DNA of 64,000 nucleotides from Brevundimonas fontaquae (GCF_017086445.1 NZ_CP070968.1:2294001-2358000); one strand, 5' to 3'; numbered from the stretch's first letter, positions 35,602 to 44,793 are shown. Program-made: numbers and translations. The notes: generated from the sequence alone by a model not told the origin.

Positions 35602-36327
35602 TCACATCGCATCGAGCGCACTCCCTAGCATGCCAGAAAGCTCGGACAGGTCGCCTTCGCCGGTCATAATGGCTTTGATGCCTTTGAGCGCCCCGTCGAA
35701 CGTGGCGGAGGCCCCCTTGGACACCAACTCATTGGCACTCGTTGTGAGCACGGCACTCAGAGCAATACGAAGCTCGCTCTGACTGAGCACTCCCTTCCTC
35801 TTGAGATGCTTCGCCAGCTGCTCCGCCCGAGAGGTCGGCAAGAGGCTATTCAACACCTCGGCGAAATGGCTGGGATCGATCTTGAGAATGTCGCCGCTCA
35901 GAGAGACGTCGGCAAAAACGCCGCGATCTTGCATCTTGCCGGTGATCGCTGCCTTCACGAGCGGAGACGTGATGCCGAAACTGACGTTGGCACCATCCTT
36001 CCAATATTTGGAGGTAGTCAGTGCCATCATCACGGCATGATCGGTGTCAGCCTCGGACACGTTTCGAAGCTGATATTCGAAGAGCAAAGACCGAGCCCGC
36101 GCCGGCGTCATGTTCAGAGCTCTAGCGAGCCGATACATCGATCCATCGGCGTCAACGACATCGTTTTGGAGGAGGAATGAGAAGATCGCCAGATCGATCT
36201 CTCTCTTCGGCATGACGCCAAATGCGCTGGCAGCGTAAGCTCCCATGAAGCGACGCCCGAAAGCAGCCGCTAGTTTATCATCCTTAAACGCTGCCCGAAC
36301 CTCTTCGAGACTTCTCGCAACCATCAT
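35602..36327 (-). CDS. Hypothetical protein, partner of the restriction-modification gene
   Basis: 241 residues. It is helical and soluble, with MPKREIDLAIFSFLLQNDVV near 58, LARALNMTPARARSLLFEYQ near 86 (a helix-turn-helix-like pattern) and a C-terminal half with LKRKGVLSQSELRIALSAVL. No catalytic motif is seen. It is upstream of the 796-aa RM enzyme on the same strand and may regulate it, control its expression or be an unrelated accessory. Two repeat A copies sit between the two genes. Confidence 0.5.
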   Translation of the reverse strand: MMVARSLEEVRAAFKDDKLAAAFGRRFMGAYAASAFGVMPKREIDLAIFSFLLQNDVVDADGSMYRLARALNMTPARARSLLFEYQLRNVSEADTDHAVMMALTTSKYWKDGANVSFGITSPLVKAAITGKMQDRGVFADVSLSGDILKIDPSHFAEVLNSLLPTSRAEQLAKHLKRKGVLSQSELRIALSAVLTTSANELVSKGASATFDGALKGIKAIMTGEGDLSELSGMLGSALDAM

Positions 36328-36370
36328 GCCCTCGCCAGCCGCCCAATCGGCGAAACCCTAGGCTAGCCCT

Positions 36371-36400
36371 CTCAGTGCGTTTTTCCAGATGTACACTGAA
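36371..36400 (+). repeat. Repeat A copy 9
   Basis: CTCAGTGCG and TACACTGAA arms around TTTTTCCAGATG, near-perfect. It is followed after 16 bases by repeat B copy 2. The gap between the flanking genes (36328-36665) holds only these repeats and an A/T-rich tail. Confidence 0.75.
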
Positions 36401-36416
36401 AGCTAATTTAGCTGCT

Positions 36417-36463
36417 TTGGGCCAGAAGCGGCCACTGTCGGCGTTGCAAGAACGCGACTTAGA
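36417..36463 (+). repeat. Repeat B copy 2
   Basis: TTGGGCCAGAAGCGGCCACTG at the left (shortened here to GGGCCAGAAGCGGCCACT) and AAGAACGCGACTTAG at the right. Same layout as at 7144 and 41811. Confidence 0.5.
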
Positions 36464-36665
36464 AGCTCGACGTGGGTCTGGTTACTGGTTGCTTGCTGAG
36501 TTCTGCTCTAAGCCCGTCGCCGATGTTTGAACAGTTCAGCTTCGATGGATAGCGCGAACGTCAGCCAAAGCGGGATAGGAACCGATATCCGCAGTGTCGC
36601 CATCCCTTTCGATGTCGAGATAGAGTTTGTTTCTCTCTAGCTAACTGATTTGTTCGCGCCCGACG

Positions 36666-38966
36666 TCATCGACGCAGGTCAGAACGCGCTGGTCCACCCA
36701 CCACCCACAGGCCGCCATAGACGAAGGCAAGGCCTGTCAAAATGGCTGCCAAACCTGAGACTTCTGAAAGGCTGGCGCCCATGGCGTTCAGGCGAACAAA
36801 GGCCTGAACGGCAGCGGTGGACGGTGAAAAATGCGCGAGCCAGACGAGACCTTCAGGCATCATGAAATGCGGCCACGCAGCGCCTGACAGGAAGAACAAG
36901 GGCGCGGAAGTGCCGACCAGAACCTGCAAGACCCGTTCATGGCGATCGAAAAGCGCGCCTAGAAGCAGACCCACAGCGGCGACCGCCGCTGAAAATATGG
37001 GCGCCAGCAGTAGGACGCCGATCAGGTTGCCTGCTCGGGGATAGTCCTGAAACCAGAACACGAAACCGAAATAGAAGAGGCTGGAGGCTGTCCCAATCGC
37101 CGTAAGCGCCAGCCACAGACCCAAGCGCGCGCTGCGTTTCAGCCTAGCCGCGCCGGTCTCTCGACGCACGGCTGTGATCACGCCGGCTCCCAGCAATAGC
37201 GTCTGCTGCAGGATGATCAAACTAACCGCCGGCACGGCGTAACCGCCGTAGCCCTCCGTCGGGTTGAAGAGGGAAACCTGCTTCAGGGTCGGCGCCAATC
37301 TGACGGCGCGGGCGATATCAGGCAGCCCTTTCAACTGCGCCTCGGCGACCTGCGCTGTTGCGGCGGCGACGGCTCTGCCGACAGCCGTGACACGAACCAG
37401 ATAGCCGCCGTTCAGCCAGATGGCCACGCCCGTCGGCGCCCCCCTGAGCAGATCGGCCTCAAAACGCTGAGGCAGGACGACGACCCCGTCGACCACGCCG
37501 CGCCGCATCAGTTCAAAGCCCTCAGCAGGGGATGAAATCACGGCGGCGACCTCGATCTCGCGCGACGCATTCAGGTCTTCGACAAGAGTGCGCGTCAGCG
37601 CTGTCTGCGTCGGTGTCGCTATGGCGATGGGCAGTCCCGTCGCGGCCTGTCCGGCATAGGCGGCCGGATAGTAAAAGGCGTAAAGGACGACGGCCAGGAT
37701 CAGCAGACTGCTGACCGGCCGCGCACGCGGCAGGTTCCGGAACGTCGCGGCGAAGGCGGCGATAACGCCCTGTTGCGGGAGCGGAAAGTTCAAATTCTCC
37801 GGCTTGGGGACAAGACGCGCTCGTACCCGGATGAAAAGCGCCGAAATGATCAGACCGAGCACGGTGACGCCGCTCAGAATCATCAAGTCTCGCCATGCCG
37901 ATGCGGAAGTCGCACCCGCGACCAGCTGGCCCGTCTGCAGCCGTAGATAGTGCGTATAGGGAAGAATATCGCTCCAGATCCGAGCGAAGCGCGGCCCATG
38001 GTCCAGCGGCAGAGTGCCGTTGGAAAAGGCGATGGCCGCACCCGAATAGATGGCGGTGGCCGAGAACGCCATATCCACCTCGCCAAGCGCGGCGACCAGA
38101 AAAGCCGACAAGACAACGCTCACCGCCATCAAGGCGAGCATGCCAAGGATCAGCAAAGGAAGAGAGCCTGCTACACCCCAGCCCCGGACGCCGCTGAGCC
38201 AGGCGATCCAGGCCAACCCCCACAGGCTGAAGACCACGAAGTGCGGAATGAGTCGCCCGATCAGAGCTGTTGTCGTGAAGCCGCTCGTCTCGGCCTCGAA
38301 GTGCTTGAAAGAGCCACCCTGCATTTGCCGACCAACCGCCAACACCGCGGAACAAGCCGCCAGCAGATGAAGGACCCCCGGCGCCAGAAGTCCGCCGAGA
38401 AAAAGCTCGAAGCTGAGCTGCGGATTGCCGACGATCGACACCTGGACAGCGGGGAGTTGCAATGCGGTTTCGGGCAATCCTCTCTGGCGCGCGCGTTCTT
38501 GCAACTGCTGGCCGGCCGCTGATGCGATGGCCGCGCTCTGCCCCAAGGCCGACAAGGCGCCGACCGTCTGGAAGGCGCCATTGAACGACACGGTCACCTG
38601 TTCCGGCCGACGAAACGCCCCGTCAGAAAAATCTGCTGGAAAATGAGCGACGCTGTAAATCTCGCCCCGTCGCATCAAGGCCATGGCCTCTGTCATCGTC
38701 GCCGGAGCATGGGTCACGCGAACACCGGCGCTCGCCTCCATGTTGCGAATTGCGGCGCGGCTGAAGGCCGAATTGTCTTGATCGACCACGGCGACCGGGG
38801 CCTGACGGATCACTCCAGGGGCCAGCATCGCCGCGATGACCATCAGCAGGATCAGCGGCAGGCCAAAGGCGACGAACGCGTCCCACCGTCGGGTCACCAG
38901 GACGCGTGCCTCGTCCCGAACGGCCGATACGAAGACGGCCGCGAGGCGTCTCACCGTGCCGACCAA
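36666..38966 (-). CDS. Tandem-fused ABC-2 type permease (drug/toxin export)
   Basis: 766 residues with two successive ABC-2 permease units: the first from about 1 to 390, the second from about 400. Each has one N-terminal span, a long periplasmic loop and a cluster of five or six spans (ATALIG-type: LHLLAACSAVLAVG, SVVLSAFLVAAL; then VSLIILQQTLLLGAGV, IFSAAVAAVGLLLGAL). The fusion of two half-channels into one chain is unusual among DrrB/YhhJ-like permeases, which normally dimerise. No ATP-binding protein is encoded nearby. It is the last gene of a TolC/HlyD/permease operon and its start overlaps the HlyD gene by 16 bases. Confidence 0.8.
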   Translation of the reverse strand: MVGTVRRLAAVFVSAVRDEARVLVTRRWDAFVAFGLPLILLMVIAAMLAPGVIRQAPVAVVDQDNSAFSRAAIRNMEASAGVRVTHAPATMTEAMALMRRGEIYSVAHFPADFSDGAFRRPEQVTVSFNGAFQTVGALSALGQSAAIASAAGQQLQERARQRGLPETALQLPAVQVSIVGNPQLSFELFLGGLLAPGVLHLLAACSAVLAVGRQMQGGSFKHFEAETSGFTTTALIGRLIPHFVVFSLWGLAWIAWLSGVRGWGVAGSLPLLILGMLALMAVSVVLSAFLVAALGEVDMAFSATAIYSGAAIAFSNGTLPLDHGPRFARIWSDILPYTHYLRLQTGQLVAGATSASAWRDLMILSGVTVLGLIISALFIRVRARLVPKPENLNFPLPQQGVIAAFAATFRNLPRARPVSSLLILAVVLYAFYYPAAYAGQAATGLPIAIATPTQTALTRTLVEDLNASREIEVAAVISSPAEGFELMRRGVVDGVVVLPQRFEADLLRGAPTGVAIWLNGGYLVRVTAVGRAVAAATAQVAEAQLKGLPDIARAVRLAPTLKQVSLFNPTEGYGGYAVPAVSLIILQQTLLLGAGVITAVRRETGAARLKRSARLGLWLALTAIGTASSLFYFGFVFWFQDYPRAGNLIGVLLLAPIFSAAVAAVGLLLGALFDRHERVLQVLVGTSAPLFFLSGAAWPHFMMPEGLVWLAHFSPSTAAVQAFVRLNAMGASLSEVSGLAAILTGLAFVYGGLWVVGGPARSDLRR

Positions 38967-40012
38967 TCGAACAGCACGCTCATGCCAGGCCTCAGGCCGC
39001 TGACAGGTCGAACAGGCTTGGCCTTGACCTGAAAGCTTCGCACGTCATAGCCGCTGGACTGCCGGGTTGAGCGCCAGGTGGCGAACTCGCCCTGAGGATT
39101 GATGCCGGTGATCCGGAAGGCCACGTCAGCGAGGCCGAGTGCGGGCACATCGCCACGCACGATCGCGCCGATTTTCAGATCGCGAAACTGATCCTCGCGC
39201 ACACTGAAGGTAACCCAGGGGTCGCCGATGTCCACGATTGTGAAGACTGGCACGCCCGTGAGCACGAGCTCGCCGACATTGGCGAAACGCTCCGCAACCT
39301 CGCCGTCGTTTGGCGCAAGCAGTCGTGTCTCACCCTGGAGGCTTTGGACCTCGGCGACGGCGGCCTGCGCGCCTTGCACATTGGCGTCGGCAACGGATTT
39401 TTCCTGCGGTCGTGTCCCTGCCAACGCCTTCAGATACTGCTGACGGGCGGCTTCGGACTGCGAGGCTGTAGCAGCGCGAGCGGCCACGGCTTCGTCACGG
39501 CGTTGGGCGGAAATCACGCCTTCGGCGAACAGGTTCTCCGCCCGCCGCGCAGTCTGGTCCGCCAAACGAGCCGTCGCCTGGGCGGCGCGCCAGACGGACT
39601 CGACCGACTGCACATCCTCGCGGCGAGCGCCTTCGCGGCTCATCGACTGAATGGCCTCACTCGACTGAAGCAGGGCCCGGGCCTGAGCCTCCTTTGCTGC
39701 AACCTCGGGGCTGCTCATCAGAGCCAACTCTTGACCTGCCTTCACCTGATCGCCCTCTGACGCCAGGAAGCGCTCCACGCGGCTGGGCACCTTGGTCGCA
39801 ACGGTAAAGGTCTCCGCCTCAACCATGCCCTGAACCTGATCCTTGGCAGGACGGGCCGCCAGGAAGAGGCCCACGACGATGAAACCGATCAGCAGTACGA
39901 GGCCGACGCCCACGATCACAGGCAGAATACGTCGCCGTGCAGACGTACGACTGGCCGCGATCGTCGGCGCACCGTTTGTCGGGGCATCGGCAAAGGGAGG
40001 CGTCTCGCTCAT
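38951..40012 (-). CDS. HlyD-family membrane fusion protein
   Basis: 353 residues. One N-terminal span (RILPVIVGVGLVLLIGFIVVGLFLAA, near 28-52, read as ILPVIVGVGLVLLIGFIVVG) is followed by a lipoyl-type hairpin (VPSRVERFLASEGDQVKAGQEL), a long coiled-coil region (about 95-230) and a beta-barrel end with GEVAERFANVGELVLTGVPVF. It bridges the inner-membrane permease and the TolC-like channel. It overlaps the TolC gene by 4 bases. Confidence 0.9.
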   Translation of the reverse strand: MSETPPFADAPTNGAPTIAASRTSARRRILPVIVGVGLVLLIGFIVVGLFLAARPAKDQVQGMVEAETFTVATKVPSRVERFLASEGDQVKAGQELALMSSPEVAAKEAQARALLQSSEAIQSMSREGARREDVQSVESVWRAAQATARLADQTARRAENLFAEGVISAQRRDEAVAARAATASQSEAARQQYLKALAGTRPQEKSVADANVQGAQAAVAEVQSLQGETRLLAPNDGEVAERFANVGELVLTGVPVFTIVDIGDPWVTFSVREDQFRDLKIGAIVRGDVPALGLADVAFRITGINPQGEFATWRSTRQSSGYDVRSFQVKAKPVRPVSGLRPGMSVLFDWSAR

Positions 40013-41532
40013 GGCGCGCTTATCCGGTCTTCGCGTTGCAGATAGTCGTTCAAGGTCAGATCGCTTCCCGACGCCGCCAGCAAGGCGGCCAGGCTGAGAT
40101 CATATTCGTAAGCTGCTGCTGCGCGTTGCAAACGCGCGGCCCCCAGAAGATTGCGGGCGTCCACGACCGAGGCGGCTGTGGCCTCGCCTTCACGGAACCC
40201 AACCTCCTGAACTCTAAGATTCTCGCTGGCGGCCTCTAGGCTGCTGTCCATGCTCAGAAACTGACGACGCGCCAACTCCGCCTGATTATACGCTCGCGTG
40301 ACCAGCAATCGGGCGTCGTCTCGGGCCTGTCGTTCCACCTCTGCAGCAGCCGAGGCCTGAGCGCGCGCTGCGCCCAGCATGCGTCGTCGATCCACCGTCG
40401 AAATCAGAGTGTAACGGGCGCCGATCCCAACCGCCCAATCCGGCTCGGTCGGCAGAGCGTCGTCTGGGTTCAGGTTGTAGGTTCCGAATGCATAGACGGA
40501 CGGCTTCATTCGTGACGCCGCGAGATCGGCGCCCGCCTCGGCCAGATCGCGCCCGGCTTGAGCCTGCGCAAGGCGAGCGTTCGCCTGGCTTGCCTGGTCA
40601 AGAAACACGCCGGCTGGACCGATTGGGTCACGGTTTACGAACAGGGGCGTGGTCGGAACGACGGCGCCATTGGTGTCAACAATCCTGGCGAGGGACGCCA
40701 CGGCGTTGTCGTGCTCCAGTTCGGCCCTGTTGACCTGCCGCTGAGCCGCATCGCGGGCGACTTCGACCTGAAGCGTCTGGGCGTGGCTGAGCACGCCTTG
40801 CGATTCCAACAGTCGAGCGTTGCGCAAATGCAGATCGAAGCCGTCACGGGTCTCGCGTGCGATCTTCAGCGCTTCGGCGGCCAGCACCTGGCCAAAGTAC
40901 GCCCGCGCCAGATTGACGTCCTCCAGACTGACCGCTTCCTGCTGCTTCGCCTGCGCCAGCTCCACATTGGCCGCCGCCGCTCGCCGGAGAGCTGGAATCG
41001 CGCCGCCGGTGTAGATCGGTTGAAGCGCGGTCACCGTGGGGCGAAAGGTCGTGTCGTCGACCTGCAATCGGACGTCTTGCGGCAAGGCGGCGAAAATTTC
41101 GGGAAGCGCCGCTTCCAGCCGCTGGCCGATACTCTGCAACACGTCACCCGGCACACCCGGCAAATCCGAGATGAGCCCAGGAATGGCGGCGCCGAGCTCG
41201 GCCTGTGCGCGGTCCAGCGTGTCGCCCAGCGAGAGATCGAATGTCTTGCGATAACGGATCAACTGAGCATCGAGCGCTACGGTCGGCCGATTCAGCCCGG
41301 CAGCCACATCCGCCTGAGCCCTGGCGGCCTGCATCCCATAGCCCGCAGCGCGACCGAGACTGGAGTTGGAGCGAACACGTTGTTGAGCGGCCGCATAGGT
41401 CAGAGCGACTGTAGCGTCGCCCTGGGCCGCCTCTTGGGGCGCGGCCTGAACTTGGGAGACCGCCGCAAGGGCGTTCGGCGCTGATCCGGCCAAAATGCCC
41501 ACAGCAACCCAGCCGATCCAAGCTCTACCCAT
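40009..41532 (-). CDS. TolC-like outer-membrane efflux protein
   Basis: 507 residues with a signal peptide (WIGWVAVGILAGSAPNALAAVS). The two repeated helical-barrel halves are visible as LTYAAAQQRVRSNSSLGRAAGY, VTALQPIYTGGAIPALRRAA, AGRDLAEAGADLAASRMKPSV and RRQFLSMDSSLEAASENLRVQEVGFREG (shortened to SMDSSLEAASENLRVQEVGF). It forms the outer-membrane tunnel of a tripartite exporter. It is first in the operon with HlyD and the ABC-2 permease, so the exporter is self-contained except for its ATPase. Confidence 0.9.
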   Translation of the reverse strand: MGRAWIGWVAVGILAGSAPNALAAVSQVQAAPQEAAQGDATVALTYAAAQQRVRSNSSLGRAAGYGMQAARAQADVAAGLNRPTVALDAQLIRYRKTFDLSLGDTLDRAQAELGAAIPGLISDLPGVPGDVLQSIGQRLEAALPEIFAALPQDVRLQVDDTTFRPTVTALQPIYTGGAIPALRRAAAANVELAQAKQQEAVSLEDVNLARAYFGQVLAAEALKIARETRDGFDLHLRNARLLESQGVLSHAQTLQVEVARDAAQRQVNRAELEHDNAVASLARIVDTNGAVVPTTPLFVNRDPIGPAGVFLDQASQANARLAQAQAGRDLAEAGADLAASRMKPSVYAFGTYNLNPDDALPTEPDWAVGIGARYTLISTVDRRRMLGAARAQASAAAEVERQARDDARLLVTRAYNQAELARRQFLSMDSSLEAASENLRVQEVGFREGEATAASVVDARNLLGAARLQRAAAAYEYDLSLAALLAASGSDLTLNDYLQREDRISAP

Positions 41533-41763
41533 AGCTTCACCCCGACGTCAGCAAGCATAACTAACTCAAGCGCAGCCGTTACGTCCAGCAACTGGCGTTG
41601 CGATATCAGCCAACGGTCTAACCCTATCCTCGTTATCGAGCGGTCGCTGTTGGAAGTTAGTTGCCTAGAAGCTGACATCCCTTAGGTCGCCTTGGCGTCA
41701 GAAGCCGTCTTTGGTCCCTACCCGCTCACCGCGTTTGGCCCGCTACGCCAAGGGGCCCGCTCG

Positions 41764-41793
41764 CTCAGTGGATTTTTCCCGATCTACCCTGAG
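41764..41793 (+). repeat. Repeat A copy 10
   Basis: CTCAGTG and CCCTGAG arms around GATTTTTCCCGATCTA, one mismatch. Repeat B copy 3 follows 17 bases later. It lies in the 322-base gap between the TolC gene and fixJ. Confidence 0.75.
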
Positions 41794-41810
41794 CGACCGG
41801 AACGGCCCTT

Positions 41811-41858
41811 TTGCGCCAGGAGCGGAAACCGCCCAAGGTCCGAAAACGCGACATTCAG
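41811..41858 (+). repeat. Repeat B copy 3
   Basis: TTGCGCCAGGAGCGGAAAC at the left and AAAACGCGACATTCAG at the right. The right end overlaps the fixJ stop by 4 bases. Confidence 0.6.
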
Positions 41859-42484
41859 ATAACTGAGCTGTCGTTCGTGAACGGCTGCAGGGTCAGGACC
41901 ATCCGCACCAGTTCGGACAGGCTTCCCGCCTGCATTTTTGACATCAGGTTGGCGCGATAGACCTCGACGGTGCGCGGGCTGATGTCGAGGTCGTAGGCGA
42001 TGACCTTGTTGGCGTGCCCCTCGACGAGCCCCTTCAGCACATCCCGCTCCCGGCCGGACAGGCTGTCGAAGCGGGCGGCGATCTCCCGGCGCTCGGCCTC
42101 CGCCGACGCCGCTTCGCCGGCCTTATCGACGACGCGCCGGATCGCCGCCAGCAGCAGGTCGTCGTCGAACGGCTTCTCGATGAAATCGGCTACCCCGGCG
42201 TGCATCGCCTCGATCGCCAGGGGCACGTCGGCATGACCGGTGATGATGATCACCGGCTCGCGTGATCCGCCGTCACGCAAGCGCCGCGCCAGTTCGATGC
42301 CGGTCATCTCGGGCATGCGAACGTCGGTGACGATGCAGCCGGGCGATCGATCGGACGCGGCGAGAAAGGCGACAGCGGACTCATGGGTGCGGACCGTCAG
42401 ATCGGCGGTCTCCAGCAGGAAGGCGATCGAGTCCCGCACGGCGGCGTCGTCATCGATCACATGGACGACGGTTTCATTCGCCAT
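41855..42484 (-). CDS. fixJ: FixJ-type response regulator
   Basis: 209 residues from the ATG at 42484; longer frames start inside fixL. The receiver has VHVIDDDAAVRDSIAFLLE, the phosphorylated Asp in IVTDVRMPEMTG, and VIIITGHADVPLAIEAMHAG and IEKPFDDD. The C-terminal LuxR-type HTH is FDSLSGRERDVLKGLVEGHANKVIAYDLDISPRTVEVYRANLM (shown as LSGRERDVLKGLV and SPRTVEVYRANLM). It is the DNA-binding output of the FixL oxygen sensor and lies downstream with an 11-base overlap. Confidence 0.9.
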   Translation of the reverse strand: MANETVVHVIDDDAAVRDSIAFLLETADLTVRTHESAVAFLAASDRSPGCIVTDVRMPEMTGIELARRLRDGGSREPVIIITGHADVPLAIEAMHAGVADFIEKPFDDDLLLAAIRRVVDKAGEAASAEAERREIAARFDSLSGRERDVLKGLVEGHANKVIAYDLDISPRTVEVYRANLMSKMQAGSLSELVRMVLTLQPFTNDSSVI

Positions 42485-43952
42485 CGACCGGCTCCTCTTC
42501 AAGGTGGGCGCGCTGCAGGGTGAAGTGGAAATCGGTCCCGCCCGCGTCGTTGGCTTCAAACCAGATTCGGCCGCCGTGGGCCTCGATGATCGTGCGCGAG
42601 ATCGACAGGCCGACGCCCATGCCGGTGCGCTTGGTCGTCACGAACGGCTGGAACAGCTGGTCCGCCACCTCAGGTAAAATCCCCGCCCCGGTGTCGGAGA
42701 CCGTGATGCGCACATGCTCGTCGTCGATCGTGGCGACCGTGATCCCGAGGTCCCTGACCGGCGCATCCTCCATCACATCGACGGCGTTGCGGATCAGGTT
42801 CAGTAGCACCTGCTGCACCTGAACCTTGTCGGCTGCCACCCGGTCGGCGGCGGGATCGACATCGAAGCGAACGCGGACGCCGTGCTCGCGCGCGCCGACC
42901 AGCGCCAGGGCGCTGGCCTCCTCCACCAGCTTGGGCAGGTCCTCGATGCGCCGCTCGGTCTCTCCCCGCGCAACGAAATCACGCAGACGGCGGATGATGA
43001 CGCCGGCGCGCAGGGCCTGCTCAGCGGCGCGATCGACGGCGTCCGCCACCCGCTCGAGCGGGACCGTCTCGGCCGCCAGCAGACGCCGCGAGCCCTTCAG
43101 ATAGTTGGCGATGGCCGTAAGCGGCTGGTTCAGTTCGTGCGCCAGGGCCGACGCCATTTCGCCAAGCGCGGTCAGGCGCGAGACGCGCACCAGGTCGGCC
43201 TGGAGCTCCTGCAGGCGCGCCTCCGCCTGCTGCCGCTCGGTCAGGTCGCGAACGAATCCGGTGAAGAAGCGTCCTTCGGCGGTGCGCATCTCGCCGACAG
43301 ACAGCTCCATCGGAAAGGTCGAGCCGTCCCGGCGCTCGCCCACGACCACCCGGCCCAGGCCGATGATCCGCCGCTCACCGGTGCGATAGTACCGCTCCAG
43401 ATAGCCGTCGTGCGCCTCGCGGTGGGGCGACGGCATCAGGACGCTGACGTTCCGGCCGACCGCCTCGTCCGCCGTCCAGCCGAACAGACGTTCCGCCGCG
43501 GGGCTGAAGGCCCGCATGACCCCCTTGTCGTCGATCAGGATCATGGCCTCCGGCACAGTGTTGAGGATCAGGCGCAGATGGGTCTCGCGGCCCGAAAGCT
43601 CGCGGTGCGCGCGCTGAAACCACTCTCCGCCCAGCGTTACGGCGGCGGCGACGATGAGGAACAGCAGGGTCTCCAGCCAGGACGGGTCCGTGGTCCGCGC
43701 CAGTGCCAGACCGCCGAACAGCCCCAGCAGCGTCGCGAAGACGCCTGGCCCGGCGCCCCCGAGCGCCGCGCCGACCACGACGGCCGGCACGAAGATCAGG
43801 AAGGACGCCTGCGCGTCCAACGGGTCCGGCAGTTGCAGCCGCACCAGGGCCGCCAGGCCGGCGACGAGCAGCGAAGCCCCCGCAGCGATCCACGGCGAGT
43901 GCGGTCGGATCAGGGCCGACGGCGAGGTGATCGGCGATCGGAAGACGCGCAT
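42474..43952 (-). CDS. fixL: FixL-type oxygen-sensing histidine kinase
   Basis: About 492 residues from the ATG at 43952. Four or so membrane spans lie in the first 120 residues. A heme PAS domain follows, with the heme-ligand His181 (HDGYLERYYRTG) and the regulatory Arg201 (IIGLGR) both kept, and FVRDLTERQQAEARLQELQ. The kinase core has MASALAHELNQPLTAIANYLKGSRRLL (shown as ALAHELNQPLTAIANY and KGSRRLL), then DFVARGE, LNLIRNAVDVM and VGLSISRTIIEAHGGRIWFE. High oxygen should silence the kinase. It is divergent from the alternative oxidase gene. Confidence 0.9.
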   Translation of the reverse strand: MRVFRSPITSPSALIRPHSPWIAAGASLLVAGLAALVRLQLPDPLDAQASFLIFVPAVVVGAALGGAGPGVFATLLGLFGGLALARTTDPSWLETLLFLIVAAAVTLGGEWFQRAHRELSGRETHLRLILNTVPEAMILIDDKGVMRAFSPAAERLFGWTADEAVGRNVSVLMPSPHREAHDGYLERYYRTGERRIIGLGRVVVGERRDGSTFPMELSVGEMRTAEGRFFTGFVRDLTERQQAEARLQELQADLVRVSRLTALGEMASALAHELNQPLTAIANYLKGSRRLLAAETVPLERVADAVDRAAEQALRAGVIIRRLRDFVARGETERRIEDLPKLVEEASALALVGAREHGVRVRFDVDPAADRVAADKVQVQQVLLNLIRNAVDVMEDAPVRDLGITVATIDDEHVRITVSDTGAGILPEVADQLFQPFVTTKRTGMGVGLSISRTIIEAHGGRIWFEANDAGGTDFHFTLQRAHLEEEPVDGE

Positions 43953-44006
43953 CGATCCTTCCCTACCCTTTCCGGCCACCGCTCCGCGCCTCCGCAATTC
44001 CCCCTA

Positions 44007-44018
44007 GGGTCAAGACCC
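44007..44018. promoter_or_regulatory. 12-bp palindrome in the fixL/alternative oxidase intergenic region
   Basis: GGGTC and GACCC around AA, about midway between the two divergent starts (54 bases from fixL and 86 from the oxidase). It is a candidate operator for a regulator of both genes. It does not match the classical Fnr/FixK box TTGAT-N4-ATCAA. Confidence 0.35.
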
Positions 44019-44103
44019 AAATACCGGGATGCAGGGAGTGGTTCTACACCGCCGTCATCGCCAGACGCCGGATGGACCGGCGGACATCCCAAGGATACAG
44101 GCC

Positions 44104-44793
44104 ATGAGCGCCCCCCTCGTCGATCTCTCCATCCACCACCAGCCCAAGGGGCTGTCGGACCGCGTCGCATTCGGCTTCACCAAGCTGCTGCGCTGGTGCG
44201 CCGACACCTTCTTCGCCAAGCGCTACGGCCACCGCGCCGTCGTTCTGGAGACGGTCGCGGCCGTGCCCGGGATGGTCGGCGCCACCATCAACCACCTCAG
44301 CTGCCTGCGCCGCATGTGCGACGACAAGGGGTGGATCAAGACGTTGATGGACGAGGCCGAGAACGAGCGCATGCACCTGATGACCTTCATCGAGGTGGCC
44401 AAGCCGACCCTGTTCGAGCGGTTCGTCATCGTCTCGGTGCAGTGGGTCTTCTACCTGTTCTTCTTCGCCCTCTACCTGGTCTCCTCCAAGACGGCGCACC
44501 GCGTGGTCGGCTATTTCGAGGAAGAGGCGGTGATCAGCTACACCCACTACCTGGCCGAGATCGACGAGGGCCGCAGCCCCAACGTCCCCGCTCCGGCGAT
44601 CGCCAAGGCCTATTGGGGCCTGCTCGAGGACGCCACCCTGCGTGATGTGGTGCTGGTCGTCCGGGCCGACGAAGCCCACCACCGCGACGTCAACCACGGC
44701 TACGCCAACGAGCTCGGCGGCCTGCCGGTCCCGGCGGTGGCGCCCTGCCCGCCCCACATCGCCCTCGAGCCCACCTGGAAGACTGCAGCCTGA
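44104..44793 (+). CDS. aox: Alternative oxidase (cyanide-insensitive ubiquinol oxidase)
   Basis: 229 residues from the ATG at 44104. All di-iron ligand motifs are present: [12 protein letters not shown] with Glu49, [10 protein letters not shown] with Glu88 and His91, [14 protein letters not shown] with the central Glu near 140, and [11 protein letters not shown] with Glu190 and His193. The enzyme oxidises ubiquinol and reduces oxygen to water without pumping protons. Bacterial copies are sporadic (known in some alphaproteobacteria). A divergent FixLJ oxygen sensor suggests oxygen-dependent control. A strong terminator follows. Confidence 0.95.
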   Translation: MSAPLVDLSIHHQPKGLSDRVAFGFTKLLRWCADTFFAKRYGHRAVVLETVAAVPGMVGATINHLSCLRRMCDDKGWIKTLMDEAENERMHLMTFIEVAKPTLFERFVIVSVQWVFYLFFFALYLVSSKTAHRVVGYFEEEAVISYTHYLAEIDEGRSPNVPAPAIAKAYWGLLEDATLRDVVLVVRADEAHHRDVNHGYANELGGLPVPAVAPCPPHIALEPTWKTAA

